Shown one piece after another: positions 50,540 through 58,542 of a stretch of 63,391 bases of DNA. How positions within the stretch are numbered: the first letter of the stretch is position 1; each line of letters opens with the position of its first letter. The position numbers were made by a program, and so were the translations under genes. Source of the DNA: Spirochaetaceae bacterium (GTDB taxonomy: Bacteria; Spirochaetota; Spirochaetia; DSM-27196; PXBQ01); NCBI GenBank assembly GCA_007695285.1, contig REEC01000107.1, forward strand, positions 1 through 63,391, written 5' to 3'. The notes under the pieces are model-generated. The model did no database searches. It had not been told where the DNA came from and was given only the letters and a program-made list of their open reading frames with translations.

Positions 50540-50989
50540 TTACTCGACGCTCTCGACCTCGTGGACGACGTAAACGTCCTCCCCGGGTTTCTCATACTTC
50601 AGCGATTCGATGATCGTCTCGAGCACAACGATCTCATCATCCTCGGGTTTCAGGACCCAGAAGCGCTCGAGATGCCCACCGAGCGCCTCGAGCACGTCGG
50701 CCTTGAGCGCGGGATTGTCGATGACCTGCATTTTCCCTTTGACACGCAAGATCTGATCGAGCTTTGGTGTCTGGAAGAGCCACTCGACCGCGGGATTATC
50801 CTCGAGCTCAACCGATTTTGTAAACGTTCGCGGAGTAACCGCGTAGAGAAAACCGGTGCGTCCACGAATCAGGGCGGGCGTCATCCACCGGAGGCGCGGG
50901 TAACCGTCTTTGCCGATGTTCGCGAGAACACCGACCTTGTTTTCGGTGATCAACGTATCGAGAACACCGAAGAGAGCGCGTGAGTCCAT
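50540..50989 (-). CDS. Pyridoxamine-5'-phosphate-oxidase-fold flavin-binding protein
   Basis: A 149-residue split-barrel protein of the PPOX-like family, close in style to general stress protein 26. Recognisable parts are VGVLANIGKDGYPRLRWMTPALI (about 20-42), FLYAVTPRTFTKSVELEDNPAVEWLFQ and VKGKMQVIDNPALKADVL. Such proteins bind FMN, F420 or haem; the ligand here is unknown. It is the first gene of the unit that continues into pdhA, so it is expected to be co-regulated with pyruvate oxidation. GGAGG precedes ATG 50989. Confidence 0.83.
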   Translation of the reverse strand: MDSRALFGVLDTLITENKVGVLANIGKDGYPRLRWMTPALIRGRTGFLYAVTPRTFTKSVELEDNPAVEWLFQTPKLDQILRVKGKMQVIDNPALKADVLEALGGHLERFWVLKPEDDEIVVLETIIESLKYEKPGEDVYVVHEVESVE

Positions 50990-51025
50990 TGTAAATCCTC
51001 CATATCGTCGGTTAGGCCGGATGAA

Positions 51026-51041
51026 ATGACGCGACCGTCAT
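51026..51041. promoter_or_regulatory. Inverted repeat ATGACG-CGAC-CGTCAT in the PDH-operon leader
   Basis: A perfect 6-bp inverted repeat with a 4-nt centre lies between the predicted promoter and the PPOX-fold gene. It could be an operator or a small hairpin. It has no T tract. Confidence 0.3.
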
Positions 51042-51066
51042 GTGATCGACCCGGAACGGTGCCTCT

Positions 51067-51094
51067 AATGTAACAATTCGCGGAGTTTTTTCAA
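51067..51094 (-). promoter_or_regulatory. Predicted promoter of the PPOX-pdhABC-lpd operon
   Basis: On the minus strand TTGAAA (51094-51089), a 16-nt spacer and TACATT (51072-51067). Expected start about 51060, giving a leader of about 70 nt that contains the inverted repeat at 51026-51041. Confidence 0.4.
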
Positions 51095-51134
51095 GTCGCG
51101 GATGCTCGATACGCGCTTTTTTGTCGAACAATCC

Positions 51135-51164
51135 TTGTACAGCCGGAATCATTATTAGTATAAT
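51135..51164 (+). promoter_or_regulatory. Predicted promoter of the nqr operon
   Basis: TTGTAC (51135-51140), an 18-nt spacer and a perfect TATAAT (51159-51164) in an AT-rich island unlike the surrounding GC-rich DNA. A second -10-like GATAAT is at 51174-51179. The leader of about 50 nt contains AGGAGG (51213-51218) before GTG 51223. Confidence 0.6.
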
Positions 51165-51222
51165 TAGCAATAGGATAATTTAGTATCTATTCGGACGTTA
51201 TTCCCGGCAGCGAGGAGGCATC

Positions 51223-52185
51223 GTGTTCCAGAAGCAAGTCATCATGAGGCGGGTCGTGTATTCCTTGATACCGATCTACCTTTTTTCGATCTATCTATAC
51301 GGCTGGCGCGTCCTGACGGTATCGGCGGTGGTTTTTGGCCTCGGAATCCTGGTCGAGTATATCGTCGAGAGAAAACGAAACAAGAAGGTAAGCGAAGCGG
51401 TGCTCGTGACGTGCGCGCTGTACTCGCTCGCGCTTCCTCCGGCGATTCCGCTCTGGGTCGCGGCTGTCGGGATAGTTTTCGCGGTCTTTATGGGCAAAGA
51501 GGTGTTCGGAGGATTCGGCAGGAATATCTTCAACCCTGCGATCACCGGGCGATTGTTCGTCTACATCACGTTCCCGACGATAATGGACCGTTCGTGGATG
51601 GTCGCCGGCCGTTTTGGTACGCTTGAAGCCGGCGTCGACACGCTGACCGCCGCGACGCCGTTAAACGCGATGCGCCTCGGCGAAATGCCCGAAGCGCTGA
51701 ACCTCTTTCTCGGGCTGCGCGGTGGCTCGATCGGCGAAGGCTCTATCCTTTTGATCGCCGCCGCGGCGGTGTACCTGATCGTGACAAAGACCGCCAATTG
51801 GCGGCTGATCACATCGACCGCCGTCTCAGGTGCGCTTCTTTCTAGCATTCTGTACTATACCGGCGCCTCGCCGTTTCCACCGCTCCTCGGGGTCATGGCC
51901 GGGAGTCTTTTGTTCGTCTCGGTGTTCATGTCGACCGACCCGGTCTCGGCTCCGAACAAACCCGTCGCGCAATGGATCTACGGCTCCGTGATCGGTACCG
52001 TTTCGGTCCTCGTACGCGTCTTCGCGGGTTTTCCCGAAGGCACGAGTTTCGGAATCATGATCGGTAACACGTTCGCGTCTCTGATCGACGAGTACTCGCC
52101 GGCCGCGAAAAAGAAGAAAAAAGCGCCGGCACAACAGAAGAAACAACAAACCGGAACAACCGCACCGGCAAAAGGAGCGACGTAA
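51223..52185 (+). CDS. nqrB: NQR/Rnf complex membrane subunit NqrB/RnfD
   Basis: A 320-residue polytopic protein with about nine membrane segments. It has the FMN-threonine motif DTLTAATPLNAMR (about 140-152), GRNIFNPAITGR and FVSVFMSTDPVSAP, all typical of NqrB/RnfD. Its length and N-terminus (MRRVVYSLIPIYLFSIYLYG) are RnfD-like, since NqrB has about 50 more residues. The C-terminus is a Lys/Gln-rich tail (KKKKKAPAQQKKQQ). The start is GTG 51223 with AGGAGG 4 nt upstream; ATG 51244 is an alternative. It begins a five-gene operon with overlapping or short junctions. Confidence 0.88.
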   Translation: MFQKQVIMRRVVYSLIPIYLFSIYLYGWRVLTVSAVVFGLGILVEYIVERKRNKKVSEAVLVTCALYSLALPPAIPLWVAAVGIVFAVFMGKEVFGGFGRNIFNPAITGRLFVYITFPTIMDRSWMVAGRFGTLEAGVDTLTAATPLNAMRLGEMPEALNLFLGLRGGSIGEGSILLIAAAAVYLIVTKTANWRLITSTAVSGALLSSILYYTGASPFPPLLGVMAGSLLFVSVFMSTDPVSAPNKPVAQWIYGSVIGTVSVLVRVFAGFPEGTSFGIMIGNTFASLIDEYSPAAKKKKKAPAQQKKQQTGTTAPAKGAT

Positions 52186-52778
52186 TGAAGAAAGACGGCA
52201 TGCCGTACACGATAATCTTTTCCTTCATCGTGTGTTTCGTTTTCGTGTTCGTCCTGTCGTTCACGAACGAAGGAACACGCGAGCTGGTCGAGTTTAACCA
52301 ACAGGTAGCGCGGCAGAAGGCCATCCTGAACGCGATCGGCATCGAGTACGAAAGCGACGATCAAGTACCCGATCTGTTCGAACGCGTTGAACGCATCGAG
52401 CGGAACGGCCAGACGTTTTTGAGGACCGAACGCGACGGACGCACGGTCTATGCGACGGAGTTCGCGGGGGCCGGGTTGTGGGGCGTCATCGAAGGTGTAC
52501 TCGCGGTCGACGCGGAGGTCTCCCGAACTGTCGGTCTCGAGATAATCTCCCACAACGAAACGCCGGGTCTCGGAGGGCGGATCGACGAACCATGGTACAA
52601 AAACCAGTTTCGCGATATCCGTATCCGGGACGACGGCTTCCGGCTCCCACGCGGAGTACCCGCGGACCCGGATGAAGGGATGATCGACGCGGTGACCGGG
52701 GCGACGCGCACGAGCGAGTCGATGGTCGATATCTTGAGCGGCGTCGTCCTCACCATGCGCTCGACACTCGGGAGGTAA
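52185..52778 (+). CDS. nqrC: NQR/Rnf FMN-binding subunit NqrC/RnfG
   Basis: A 197-residue protein with one N-terminal membrane segment (about 8-26) and a periplasmic FMN_bind domain. GLWGVIEGVLAVD, ISHNETPGLGGRI and the covalent flavin motif DAVTGATRTSESMVD (about 166-180, Thr in TGAT) are diagnostic. It carries covalently bound FMN in both Rnf and NQR complexes. Its size is that of RnfG rather than NqrC (about 255). ATG overlaps the nqrB stop (TAATG). Confidence 0.9.
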   Translation: MKKDGMPYTIIFSFIVCFVFVFVLSFTNEGTRELVEFNQQVARQKAILNAIGIEYESDDQVPDLFERVERIERNGQTFLRTERDGRTVYATEFAGAGLWGVIEGVLAVDAEVSRTVGLEIISHNETPGLGGRIDEPWYKNQFRDIRIRDDGFRLPRGVPADPDEGMIDAVTGATRTSESMVDILSGVVLTMRSTLGR

Positions 52779-52784
52779 CGTTTT

Positions 52785-53402
52785 ATGAGCAACGCAGCGG
52801 CTCCGGCACGCCCCGGGGCGATACTAAAGTCGAATTTATGGACGAGCAACCCGATCTTCATGCAGGTTCTCGGCATATGCTCCGCACTCGCGGTCACGAA
52901 CCTTCTCGTCAATACGTTTATCATGGCGGTCGGTGTCGTGTTCACGACCGCGATGTCAAATCTGACGGTCTCGTTACTCAAGAAAATGATCCCACGAAAG
53001 GTACGGATGATCGTGCAGACGCTCGTGATCGCATTCTACGTCATCATCGTCGACATCGTGCTCCGCGCATACCTGCCGGACGTGAGCCGGGCGCTCGGCC
53101 CATACGTCGGGCTTATTATCACGAACTGCATCATCATGGGACGCGCCGAGGCGTTTGCCCAGAGTAACCCACCGATCATCTCGTTCTGGGACGGTATGAC
53201 CTCGGGGGCCGGCTACATGGGTGTCCTGATGGTGATCGCATTCTTCCGCGAGTTGTTCGGATTCGGAACGCTGTTCGGGTTCCGCGTTATGCCGGGCTGG
53301 TTTCCCGACTGGACGATCATGGTGATGCCGCCGAGCGCGTTTTTCTTCCTCGGGTTGATCATCTGGGTCGGCAAAAACATCATGAACAGGGAGGCGGCCT
53401 AA
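52785..53402 (+). CDS. nqrD: NQR membrane subunit NqrD (RnfE homologue)
   Basis: A 205-residue protein with six membrane segments. NPIFMQVLGICSALAVTN (about 22-39), VGLIITNCIIMGRAEAFA (about 110-127) and PPSAFFFLGLIIWVGK near the C-terminus match NqrD closely, and RnfE less so. The conserved Cys residues of the two GICS/NCIIMG half-helices are kept; in NQR the D and E subunits hold an iron centre between them. GGGAGG is placed before ATG 52785. Confidence 0.92.
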   Translation: MSNAAAPARPGAILKSNLWTSNPIFMQVLGICSALAVTNLLVNTFIMAVGVVFTTAMSNLTVSLLKKMIPRKVRMIVQTLVIAFYVIIVDIVLRAYLPDVSRALGPYVGLIITNCIIMGRAEAFAQSNPPIISFWDGMTSGAGYMGVLMVIAFFRELFGFGTLFGFRVMPGWFPDWTIMVMPPSAFFFLGLIIWVGKNIMNREAA

Positions 53403-53992
53403 TGGCACCTGATATCGGATATTTCTCGCTCTTTCTCGCTTCGATTCTCACGAGCAACATCCTGCTCGCGAACTTCCTCGGGATGTGTTCGTTCATCTCG
53501 ATCTCGAAGGACATCAACTCGTCGAACGGACTCGGAATGGCCGTGACACTCGTGCTCACGATCACCGCCGGTGTGAACTGGGCGATCCTTCAGCTGCTTC
53601 AGTCGCTCGGGATCGTGTACCTGCGGTTCATCGTGTTCATCATCGTGATCGCGGCGGTCGTTCAGATGCTCGAGATGATCATCGACCGGATCTCGCCACG
53701 ACTGTACATGTCGCTCGGGATCTTTCTGCCGCTGATCACGGTCAACTGCGCGATCCTCGGCGTGTCGCTGTTCATGGAGATCCGGTCCTACAGTTTCCTT
53801 CAGTCGATCGTGTACGGATTCGGGTCGGGCCTGGGTTGGTGGCTCGCGATCATGGCGCTCGCGGCGATCCGGAAAAAGACCGAAAAGGCGCCGATACCCG
53901 CGGGTCTTCAAGGCGCCGGCATCACGATGATCACGATCGGCTTCATGGCGATGGCCTTCATCGGCTTCTCGGGCATGTTGCAGGTTCAGTAG
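53402..53992 (+). CDS. nqrE: NQR membrane subunit NqrE (RnfA homologue)
   Basis: A 196-residue protein with six membrane segments and inverted topology to NqrD. FLASILTSNILLANFLGMCSFISISKD (about 10-36) and PLITVNCAILGVSLFME (about 116-132) carry the conserved Cys pair. The FLGMC form is that of NqrE, where RnfA typically has FLGIC/PFLGV. It begins in the stop of nqrD (TAATG). It forms the D/E membrane core with NqrD. Confidence 0.92.
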   Translation: MAPDIGYFSLFLASILTSNILLANFLGMCSFISISKDINSSNGLGMAVTLVLTITAGVNWAILQLLQSLGIVYLRFIVFIIVIAAVVQMLEMIIDRISPRLYMSLGIFLPLITVNCAILGVSLFMEIRSYSFLQSIVYGFGSGLGWWLAIMALAAIRKKTEKAPIPAGLQGAGITMITIGFMAMAFIGFSGMLQVQ

Positions 53993-54032
53993 GGCTTCGG
54001 CACAACAGACCGAACTTAAGGGGAGAAACACA

Positions 54033-55157
54033 TTGAATCCAGCGTTCTACATCGCACCTTTGGTGGTCTCCGCGGTCAGCGCAGTTCTCGCGGCGTTGAT
54101 CTCGCTCACCGACAAGATCGTGAACAACTACGGCGAAGTCACGATAAACATCAACGGCGGCAAAAAAAAGCTACAAGTGAACGGCGGCGCTCCGCTTTTG
54201 TTCTCTCTCGCCGAGACCGGTATCTACGTCCCTTCGGCGTGCGGAGGGCGCGGAAGCTGCGGAGCGTGTATGGTCAAGGTCAAGACCGATATCGGTCCGC
54301 ATCTTCCGACCGAGATGCCGTACCTCACAAAGGAACAGATCGCCGACGACGTACGGCTGTCGTGCCAGGTTAAAATCAAGCAGGACCTCGATATCGAGAT
54401 CCCTGAGTCGCTCTTCAACATCCGGAAGTTCACAGGGGTCGTCGAGCGGGTCACCGACCTGACGCACGACATAAAGGAAGTGTACATCAAGCTCGACGAC
54501 GGGCAGGAGGCGAATTTTACCGCCGGGCAGTACGGCCAGCTCGAGGTTCCTCCTTACGCAAAGGTTCGGGAGCGCACCCAACGCGCGTACTCGATGTCCT
54601 CCGCGCCGAGCGACAAGGATCATCTCGAGTTCCTCGTCCGACTCGTTCCCGGCGGTATCGTGACAACGTACGTTCACGAGCACATGAAGGAAGGCGAGAA
54701 AGTCAACGTCGTCGCTCCGGTCGGTGAGTTCCACGTCCAGGACAATGACTCAACGATGATCTGCGTCGCGGGCGGCTCGGGCATGGCCCCGTTCAAGTCA
54801 ATTTTTAACGACATGATCGAGAGCGGAAAAATCGACGAGCGAGACGTCTGGTACTTCTTCGGCGCGCGCACTACCAAAGACTTATTCTACATGGACTGGT
54901 TGAAAGAGCTCGACGCGAAGCACGAGAGATTCCACTTCATCGCCGCGTTGTCCGAACCTCAGCCCGACGAGCCGTGGGACGGCGAAACCGGCTTGATCAC
55001 CGATGTCCTGGGTAAGTACCTCGAGTCGGTGATCGATCAAGAGAAGACCAAAGAGGGCTATCTCTGTGGAAGCCCCGGCATGCTCGACGCGTGTATGGCC
55101 GTCATGAGAAAGCAAAACATGAAAGAGGAGAACATCTACTTCGACAAGTTCGCGTAA
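54033..55157 (+). CDS. nqrF: NQR NADH-oxidising subunit NqrF (2Fe-2S, FAD)
   Basis: A 374-residue protein starting at TTG 54033, with GGGGAG 7 nt upstream. One N-terminal membrane segment (about 7-25) is followed by a ferredoxin domain with [2Fe-2S] ligands in ACGGRGSCGACMVKV and LSCQVK (about 69-115). The ferredoxin-reductase-like part has FAD motif RAYSMSSAPS (about 185), the GGIVTTYVHE loop and NADH motif VAGGSGMAPFKS. YLCGSPGMLDACM lies near the end. It moves electrons from NADH through FAD and the iron-sulfur centre to the membrane subunits. No nqrA, rnfB or rnfC is next to it. It is shorter than Vibrio NqrF (about 408). Confidence 0.92.
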   Translation: MNPAFYIAPLVVSAVSAVLAALISLTDKIVNNYGEVTININGGKKKLQVNGGAPLLFSLAETGIYVPSACGGRGSCGACMVKVKTDIGPHLPTEMPYLTKEQIADDVRLSCQVKIKQDLDIEIPESLFNIRKFTGVVERVTDLTHDIKEVYIKLDDGQEANFTAGQYGQLEVPPYAKVRERTQRAYSMSSAPSDKDHLEFLVRLVPGGIVTTYVHEHMKEGEKVNVVAPVGEFHVQDNDSTMICVAGGSGMAPFKSIFNDMIESGKIDERDVWYFFGARTTKDLFYMDWLKELDAKHERFHFIAALSEPQPDEPWDGETGLITDVLGKYLESVIDQEKTKEGYLCGSPGMLDACMAVMRKQNMKEENIYFDKFA

Positions 55158-55216
55158 AACGTGGACGAGCGGCACAAGGAAGACACGATGAACGTATCAG
55201 AAACAGGAGGCGAGGC

Positions 55217-55681
55217 ATGAAAATGTCACCGGAGTACACAAAGGCGCAGGAACGCATGCAACCCGGCGTCATCACGTCCGACGGTTTTCTCGGCGACGAC
55301 ACACGCCCGATTGTCGACATAATCGCCGCCGACGAACAGATGATAACCAAATTGGGGCTCGATTTCGAGACGATGTGTTCGCTGATGCACCGCCTCATCG
55401 ACGAAGGAAGAAAGGGGCTCGGCGAGCCTGTCACGGTACAGAACAGCTGGGTCGTTCGAGTCGACGAGGCGCGGGGGTTCCTCGCCTCGCCGTTCGACGA
55501 CGGGATCTTCCGAAAGATCAACGTCGAACTCGAGCTCGCCCCGAACGGGAAACCGACCGGGGAAAAAATCCTGTACTCCGAGCTCTCGCTGCATCTGATC
55601 GAAAAACACCACTTCTTCCAAGGGAAGGGTTCGCCGTTCCGACTGGACCCCGCGCAAGCCAAAAAGGTTCTCAGGTTGTAG
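55217..55681 (+). CDS. Conserved small protein of unknown function downstream of nqrF
   Basis: A 154-residue soluble protein. ATG 55217 has AGGAGG 8-9 nt upstream. The recurring segments GVITSDGFLGDDTRP, ADEQMITKLGLDFETM and IEKHHFFQGKGSPFRLDP look like a conserved family seen in spirochaetes and some Bacteroidetes, from memory; no catalytic motif can be named. It has no signal peptide or membrane segment. It sits 59 nt after nqrF on the same strand, so it is probably the sixth gene of the operon and may assist assembly or redox partner contact. That is inference from position only. Confidence 0.7.
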   Translation: MKMSPEYTKAQERMQPGVITSDGFLGDDTRPIVDIIAADEQMITKLGLDFETMCSLMHRLIDEGRKGLGEPVTVQNSWVVRVDEARGFLASPFDDGIFRKINVELELAPNGKPTGEKILYSELSLHLIEKHHFFQGKGSPFRLDPAQAKKVLRL

Positions 55682-55709
55682 CCTCTACCAAACGTCGGCG
55701 ATTTACGTG

Positions 55710-55715
55710 TATACT
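55710..55715 (+). promoter_or_regulatory. -10 box TATACT before the GGDEF/EAL gene
   Basis: TATACT ends 8 nt before ATG 55724. The -35 region is weak. The only purine stretch before the start is GGGGG, so this is another candidate for a leaderless or very short leader. Confidence 0.4.
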
Positions 55716-55723
55716 TGGGGGCA

Positions 55724-57790
55724 ATGAGCACCACCCGTATCCTCATCGTTGAAGATGAAAAAATCATCTCCCTTGACTTGAGACACCGGCTGGAAAGCTT
55801 TGGTTTTGCGGTCTGCGGAACAGCGGCGAACGCCGATGACGCGATCATGCGCGTCGAGGAACTCTCCCCCGATCTCGTGTTGATGGACATCATGCTCCCG
55901 GGCGATCGCGACGGGATCGATGCCGCGTACGAGATCAAAAAGACGTCCGACGTGCCGCTGATCTTTCTCACCGCGTACGCCGACGACCAGACTCGCGAAC
56001 GAGCGAAGGCCGCCGAACCGGTGGGATACGTCCTGAAGCCGTTCAAGGACCGCGAGCTGTTCACGACGATCGACATCGCGTTGTACAAGAGTCGGATCGA
56101 TCGGCAGCTACGGCACCAGGAGCGAACGATGGCCGCGATTCTCAACTCGATCGGCGACGGCTTGATCGCGACCGCGACCGACGAGCGGATCCTGTTCATG
56201 AACCCGGTCGCCGAAAAACTCACGGGATGGACCGGCGACGAAGCCCGCGACCATCCGCTTTCCGAGGTGCTCACGATCCGTGACGGCGACTCCGGGCCGT
56301 TGACGTTCGGTATGCCCGACCTCGAACGACCGGTATCGTTCCGTAACGCGGAGCTCGTCAACAAACGCGGCGATTCCTTGAACATCGAAGGAACATTGTA
56401 CGCGATTCACTCGCCGGATCCGACCGGCGCGGGTCGCGCGATCGCTTTTCGCGACGTGACACACGTCAAACGCTTGACCGAACAAGTCTCGTATCAGGCG
56501 AGCCACGATCAGCTCACCGGGTTGATCAACCGGGAAGAGTTTTTTCACAACATTTCTCGAATCGTCACCGATTCACTCGCTCCAAACGCGGTTCACTGCC
56601 TTGTTTACATCGATCTCGATCAGTTCCGGGTCATCAACGACGTCTGTGGCCACTTCGCGGGCGACGAGCTGATCCGCGAGGTCGCGCGCGACATTCCGTC
56701 GGTCGTCGACGTGCCGCACATCGTCAGCAGGCTCGGCGGCGACGAGTTCGGTTTTATCCTGCCCGACTGTAACCTCGAGTCGGGGCTCCGGATCGGCCGC
56801 ACGATCCAGACGGCGCTGTACCGCCGGTTTACGTGGGGCGACAACTCATTTCAGGTTAGCGCGAGCATCGGGCTCGTGCCGATCGATTCGAGCCACGCTC
56901 CCGACGCGTACGAGATCCTCGCGGCGGCCGACGACGCGTGTTACCTCGCGAAGGAAGCCGGCGGCAATTGCGTTCGGGTGTACGAGACCACGGACTTCAT
57001 GTTTGAAAAGCGCCGCGGGGAGATGCAGTGGGTCGCACGGCTTCAAGCCGCGCTCGACGACGACAGATTCGTGTTGTACTCGCAATGGATCAAACCGTTA
57101 AAAGAGGGACTCAAGCCGAAACGAGAGATTCTCGTGCGCCTTACGGAACTCGACGGCACACTCGTTCCGCCGCACGACTTCATCCCGGCCGCCGAGAAGT
57201 ACAACTTCATGCCGATGATAGACCGGTGGATCATCACCGAGACGATCAAGTACGCGGCGGCCCAGCGCTCGATCGAAGGGGCCTCGGATACGTTCTGCAT
57301 CAACATCTCCGGTGGTTCTCTGATCGACGATACGCTGCTCGAGTTCATCTTGAATCAGTTCCAGCTCTACGACGCCGATCCCGCGTCGTTCTGTTTCGAG
57401 ATCACCGAGACTTCGGCGATCCAGAACCTGTCGCACGCAGGCACTTTGATTCGCGAACTGAAAGAAAGGGGCTCAACGTTCGCGCTCGACGATTTCGGAA
57501 ACGGGTTTTCGTCTTTTGCGTACCTGAAACACTTGTCGGTCGATTTTCTCAAGATCGACGGCTCGTTCGTCAAGGGCATCGGCGAGGATCGTATCGACTA
57601 CGCGATGGTGCTCGCGGTCAACGACATCGGGCACGCGCTAGGAATGCAGACGATCGCCGAGTTTGTGCAGTCGGAAGCGATAATCGACAAGCTCATCGCG
57701 ATCGGCGTCGATTACGCGCAAGGATTCGAGATCGCACGCCCGGTTCCTCTGGAACCTCTCGGAAACGAAGAGTCCGAAGAGCTCGCGTAA
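55724..57790 (+). CDS. REC-PAS-GGDEF-EAL c-di-GMP signalling protein
   Basis: A 688-residue soluble protein. Receiver domain (about 4-125) with Asp in DLVLMDIMLPG and Lys in YVLKPFKD; PAS (about 140-255, ILNSIGDGLIAT); GGDEF (about 270-430) with intact RLGGDEFGFIL; EAL (about 450-680) with EILVRL, INISGG, FEITETSA, LDDFGNGFSS, FLKIDGSFV and TIAEFVQSE. Both catalytic domains look intact, so it may switch between synthesis and hydrolysis of c-di-GMP depending on phosphorylation. No partner kinase is adjacent. ATG 55724 (MSTTRILIVEDEK) is preferred over upstream codons. Confidence 0.9.
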   Translation: MSTTRILIVEDEKIISLDLRHRLESFGFAVCGTAANADDAIMRVEELSPDLVLMDIMLPGDRDGIDAAYEIKKTSDVPLIFLTAYADDQTRERAKAAEPVGYVLKPFKDRELFTTIDIALYKSRIDRQLRHQERTMAAILNSIGDGLIATATDERILFMNPVAEKLTGWTGDEARDHPLSEVLTIRDGDSGPLTFGMPDLERPVSFRNAELVNKRGDSLNIEGTLYAIHSPDPTGAGRAIAFRDVTHVKRLTEQVSYQASHDQLTGLINREEFFHNISRIVTDSLAPNAVHCLVYIDLDQFRVINDVCGHFAGDELIREVARDIPSVVDVPHIVSRLGGDEFGFILPDCNLESGLRIGRTIQTALYRRFTWGDNSFQVSASIGLVPIDSSHAPDAYEILAAADDACYLAKEAGGNCVRVYETTDFMFEKRRGEMQWVARLQAALDDDRFVLYSQWIKPLKEGLKPKREILVRLTELDGTLVPPHDFIPAAEKYNFMPMIDRWIITETIKYAAAQRSIEGASDTFCINISGGSLIDDTLLEFILNQFQLYDADPASFCFEITETSAIQNLSHAGTLIRELKERGSTFALDDFGNGFSSFAYLKHLSVDFLKIDGSFVKGIGEDRIDYAMVLAVNDIGHALGMQTIAEFVQSEAIIDKLIAIGVDYAQGFEIARPVPLEPLGNEESEELA

Positions 57791-57818
57791 CGGCGTTTGT
57801 TTTCGCGATCAAATTGGG

Positions 57819-57824
57819 TATATT
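57819..57824 (+). promoter_or_regulatory. -10 box TATATT before the secreted-protein gene
   Basis: TATATT (five of six) ends 6 nt before ATG 57831, with only CCCCC and T residues in between, so no ribosome-binding site is possible there. A weak -35 TTGTTT is at 57797-57802 (16-nt spacer). Confidence 0.5.
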
Positions 57825-57830
57825 TCCCCC

Positions 57831-58538
57831 ATGATATTGGCCCGTCGACTCACGATTTTTTCCGTGGTCGCATTTATGTTTGTCACAAATCCGCTTGCCG
57901 CCGACTCGATATGGAGACGCGCGGTTGAGTTGTATAGCGACGGGACGACGTGGGCCGCGGGCCGGATGCAGTTCGAGTCAAATGAGTATGACGGTCGGGG
58001 AAACACGAGAAACACCGAGTCCTCGGTCTACTCGATACGCTACCGCGGAGACGAGATAGACGCGGAAATCGTGTCGGTCGTGCGCAACGGACGCGACATC
58101 ACATCCGAACGACGCGAAAACCCCGAATATCAATCGGGGCGGTCGTTCGAAGGAACATTCGACGGCTTCGGACAATCGCCGCTCGATCGGGATGTGCAGG
58201 ACGTGGTGTCGATCGAGTACGCGGGAACCGACGTTCTAAACGGCGCCGTTTCGCATCTCTATCGATATCGAATGACCGCCGAAGCGGCCACGACTGTCGG
58301 CACGGTGTGGATCGAAACCGATTCGGGAACCCCCGTGCGGATTTCCACACGACCGGAACCGCTTCCGCGGTTCGTCGACTCGATCGAAATACTACAGGAT
58401 TTCAAGAAAACCGACACCGGAGTTCCCGTCGTATCACAAGTGCTCATCGATGCGAGCGGTCGGTTTTTACTTATCCGCAGAAGGTTCGTCGTACAAGTCG
58501 AGTTCGCGCAGTACTCACCACGCGCCGACGGACGGTGA
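57831..58538 (+). CDS. Secreted protein of unknown function
   Basis: A 235-residue protein with a signal peptide (about 1-23, cleaved near PLAADS). The mature part is beta-rich with alternating charged and hydrophobic residues (SSVYSIRYRGDEIDAEIVSVV, HLYRYRMTAEAATTVGTVWIETDSGTPVRI). This pattern recalls LolA/LolB-like or outer-membrane lipoprotein-sorting folds (MucB/RseB-like), but no signature is decisive. It probably lies in the periplasm. The shikimate kinase gene follows 4 nt after the stop, so they may share a transcript despite unrelated roles. Confidence 0.65.
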   Translation: MILARRLTIFSVVAFMFVTNPLAADSIWRRAVELYSDGTTWAAGRMQFESNEYDGRGNTRNTESSVYSIRYRGDEIDAEIVSVVRNGRDITSERRENPEYQSGRSFEGTFDGFGQSPLDRDVQDVVSIEYAGTDVLNGAVSHLYRYRMTAEAATTVGTVWIETDSGTPVRISTRPEPLPRFVDSIEILQDFKKTDTGVPVVSQVLIDASGRFLLIRRRFVVQVEFAQYSPRADGR

Positions 58539-58542
58539 ATAG

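Noticed and set aside
50990-51222. Riboswitch or small RNA in the longest intergenic stretch
   Set aside because: Only two divergent promoters, a short dyad and an AT-rich island can be seen. There is no extended conserved-looking structure.
51223-55157. Calling the cluster a standard RnfABCDGE complex
   Set aside because: The D and E subunits carry NQR-type motifs, the NADH module is NqrF, and RnfB and RnfC are absent.
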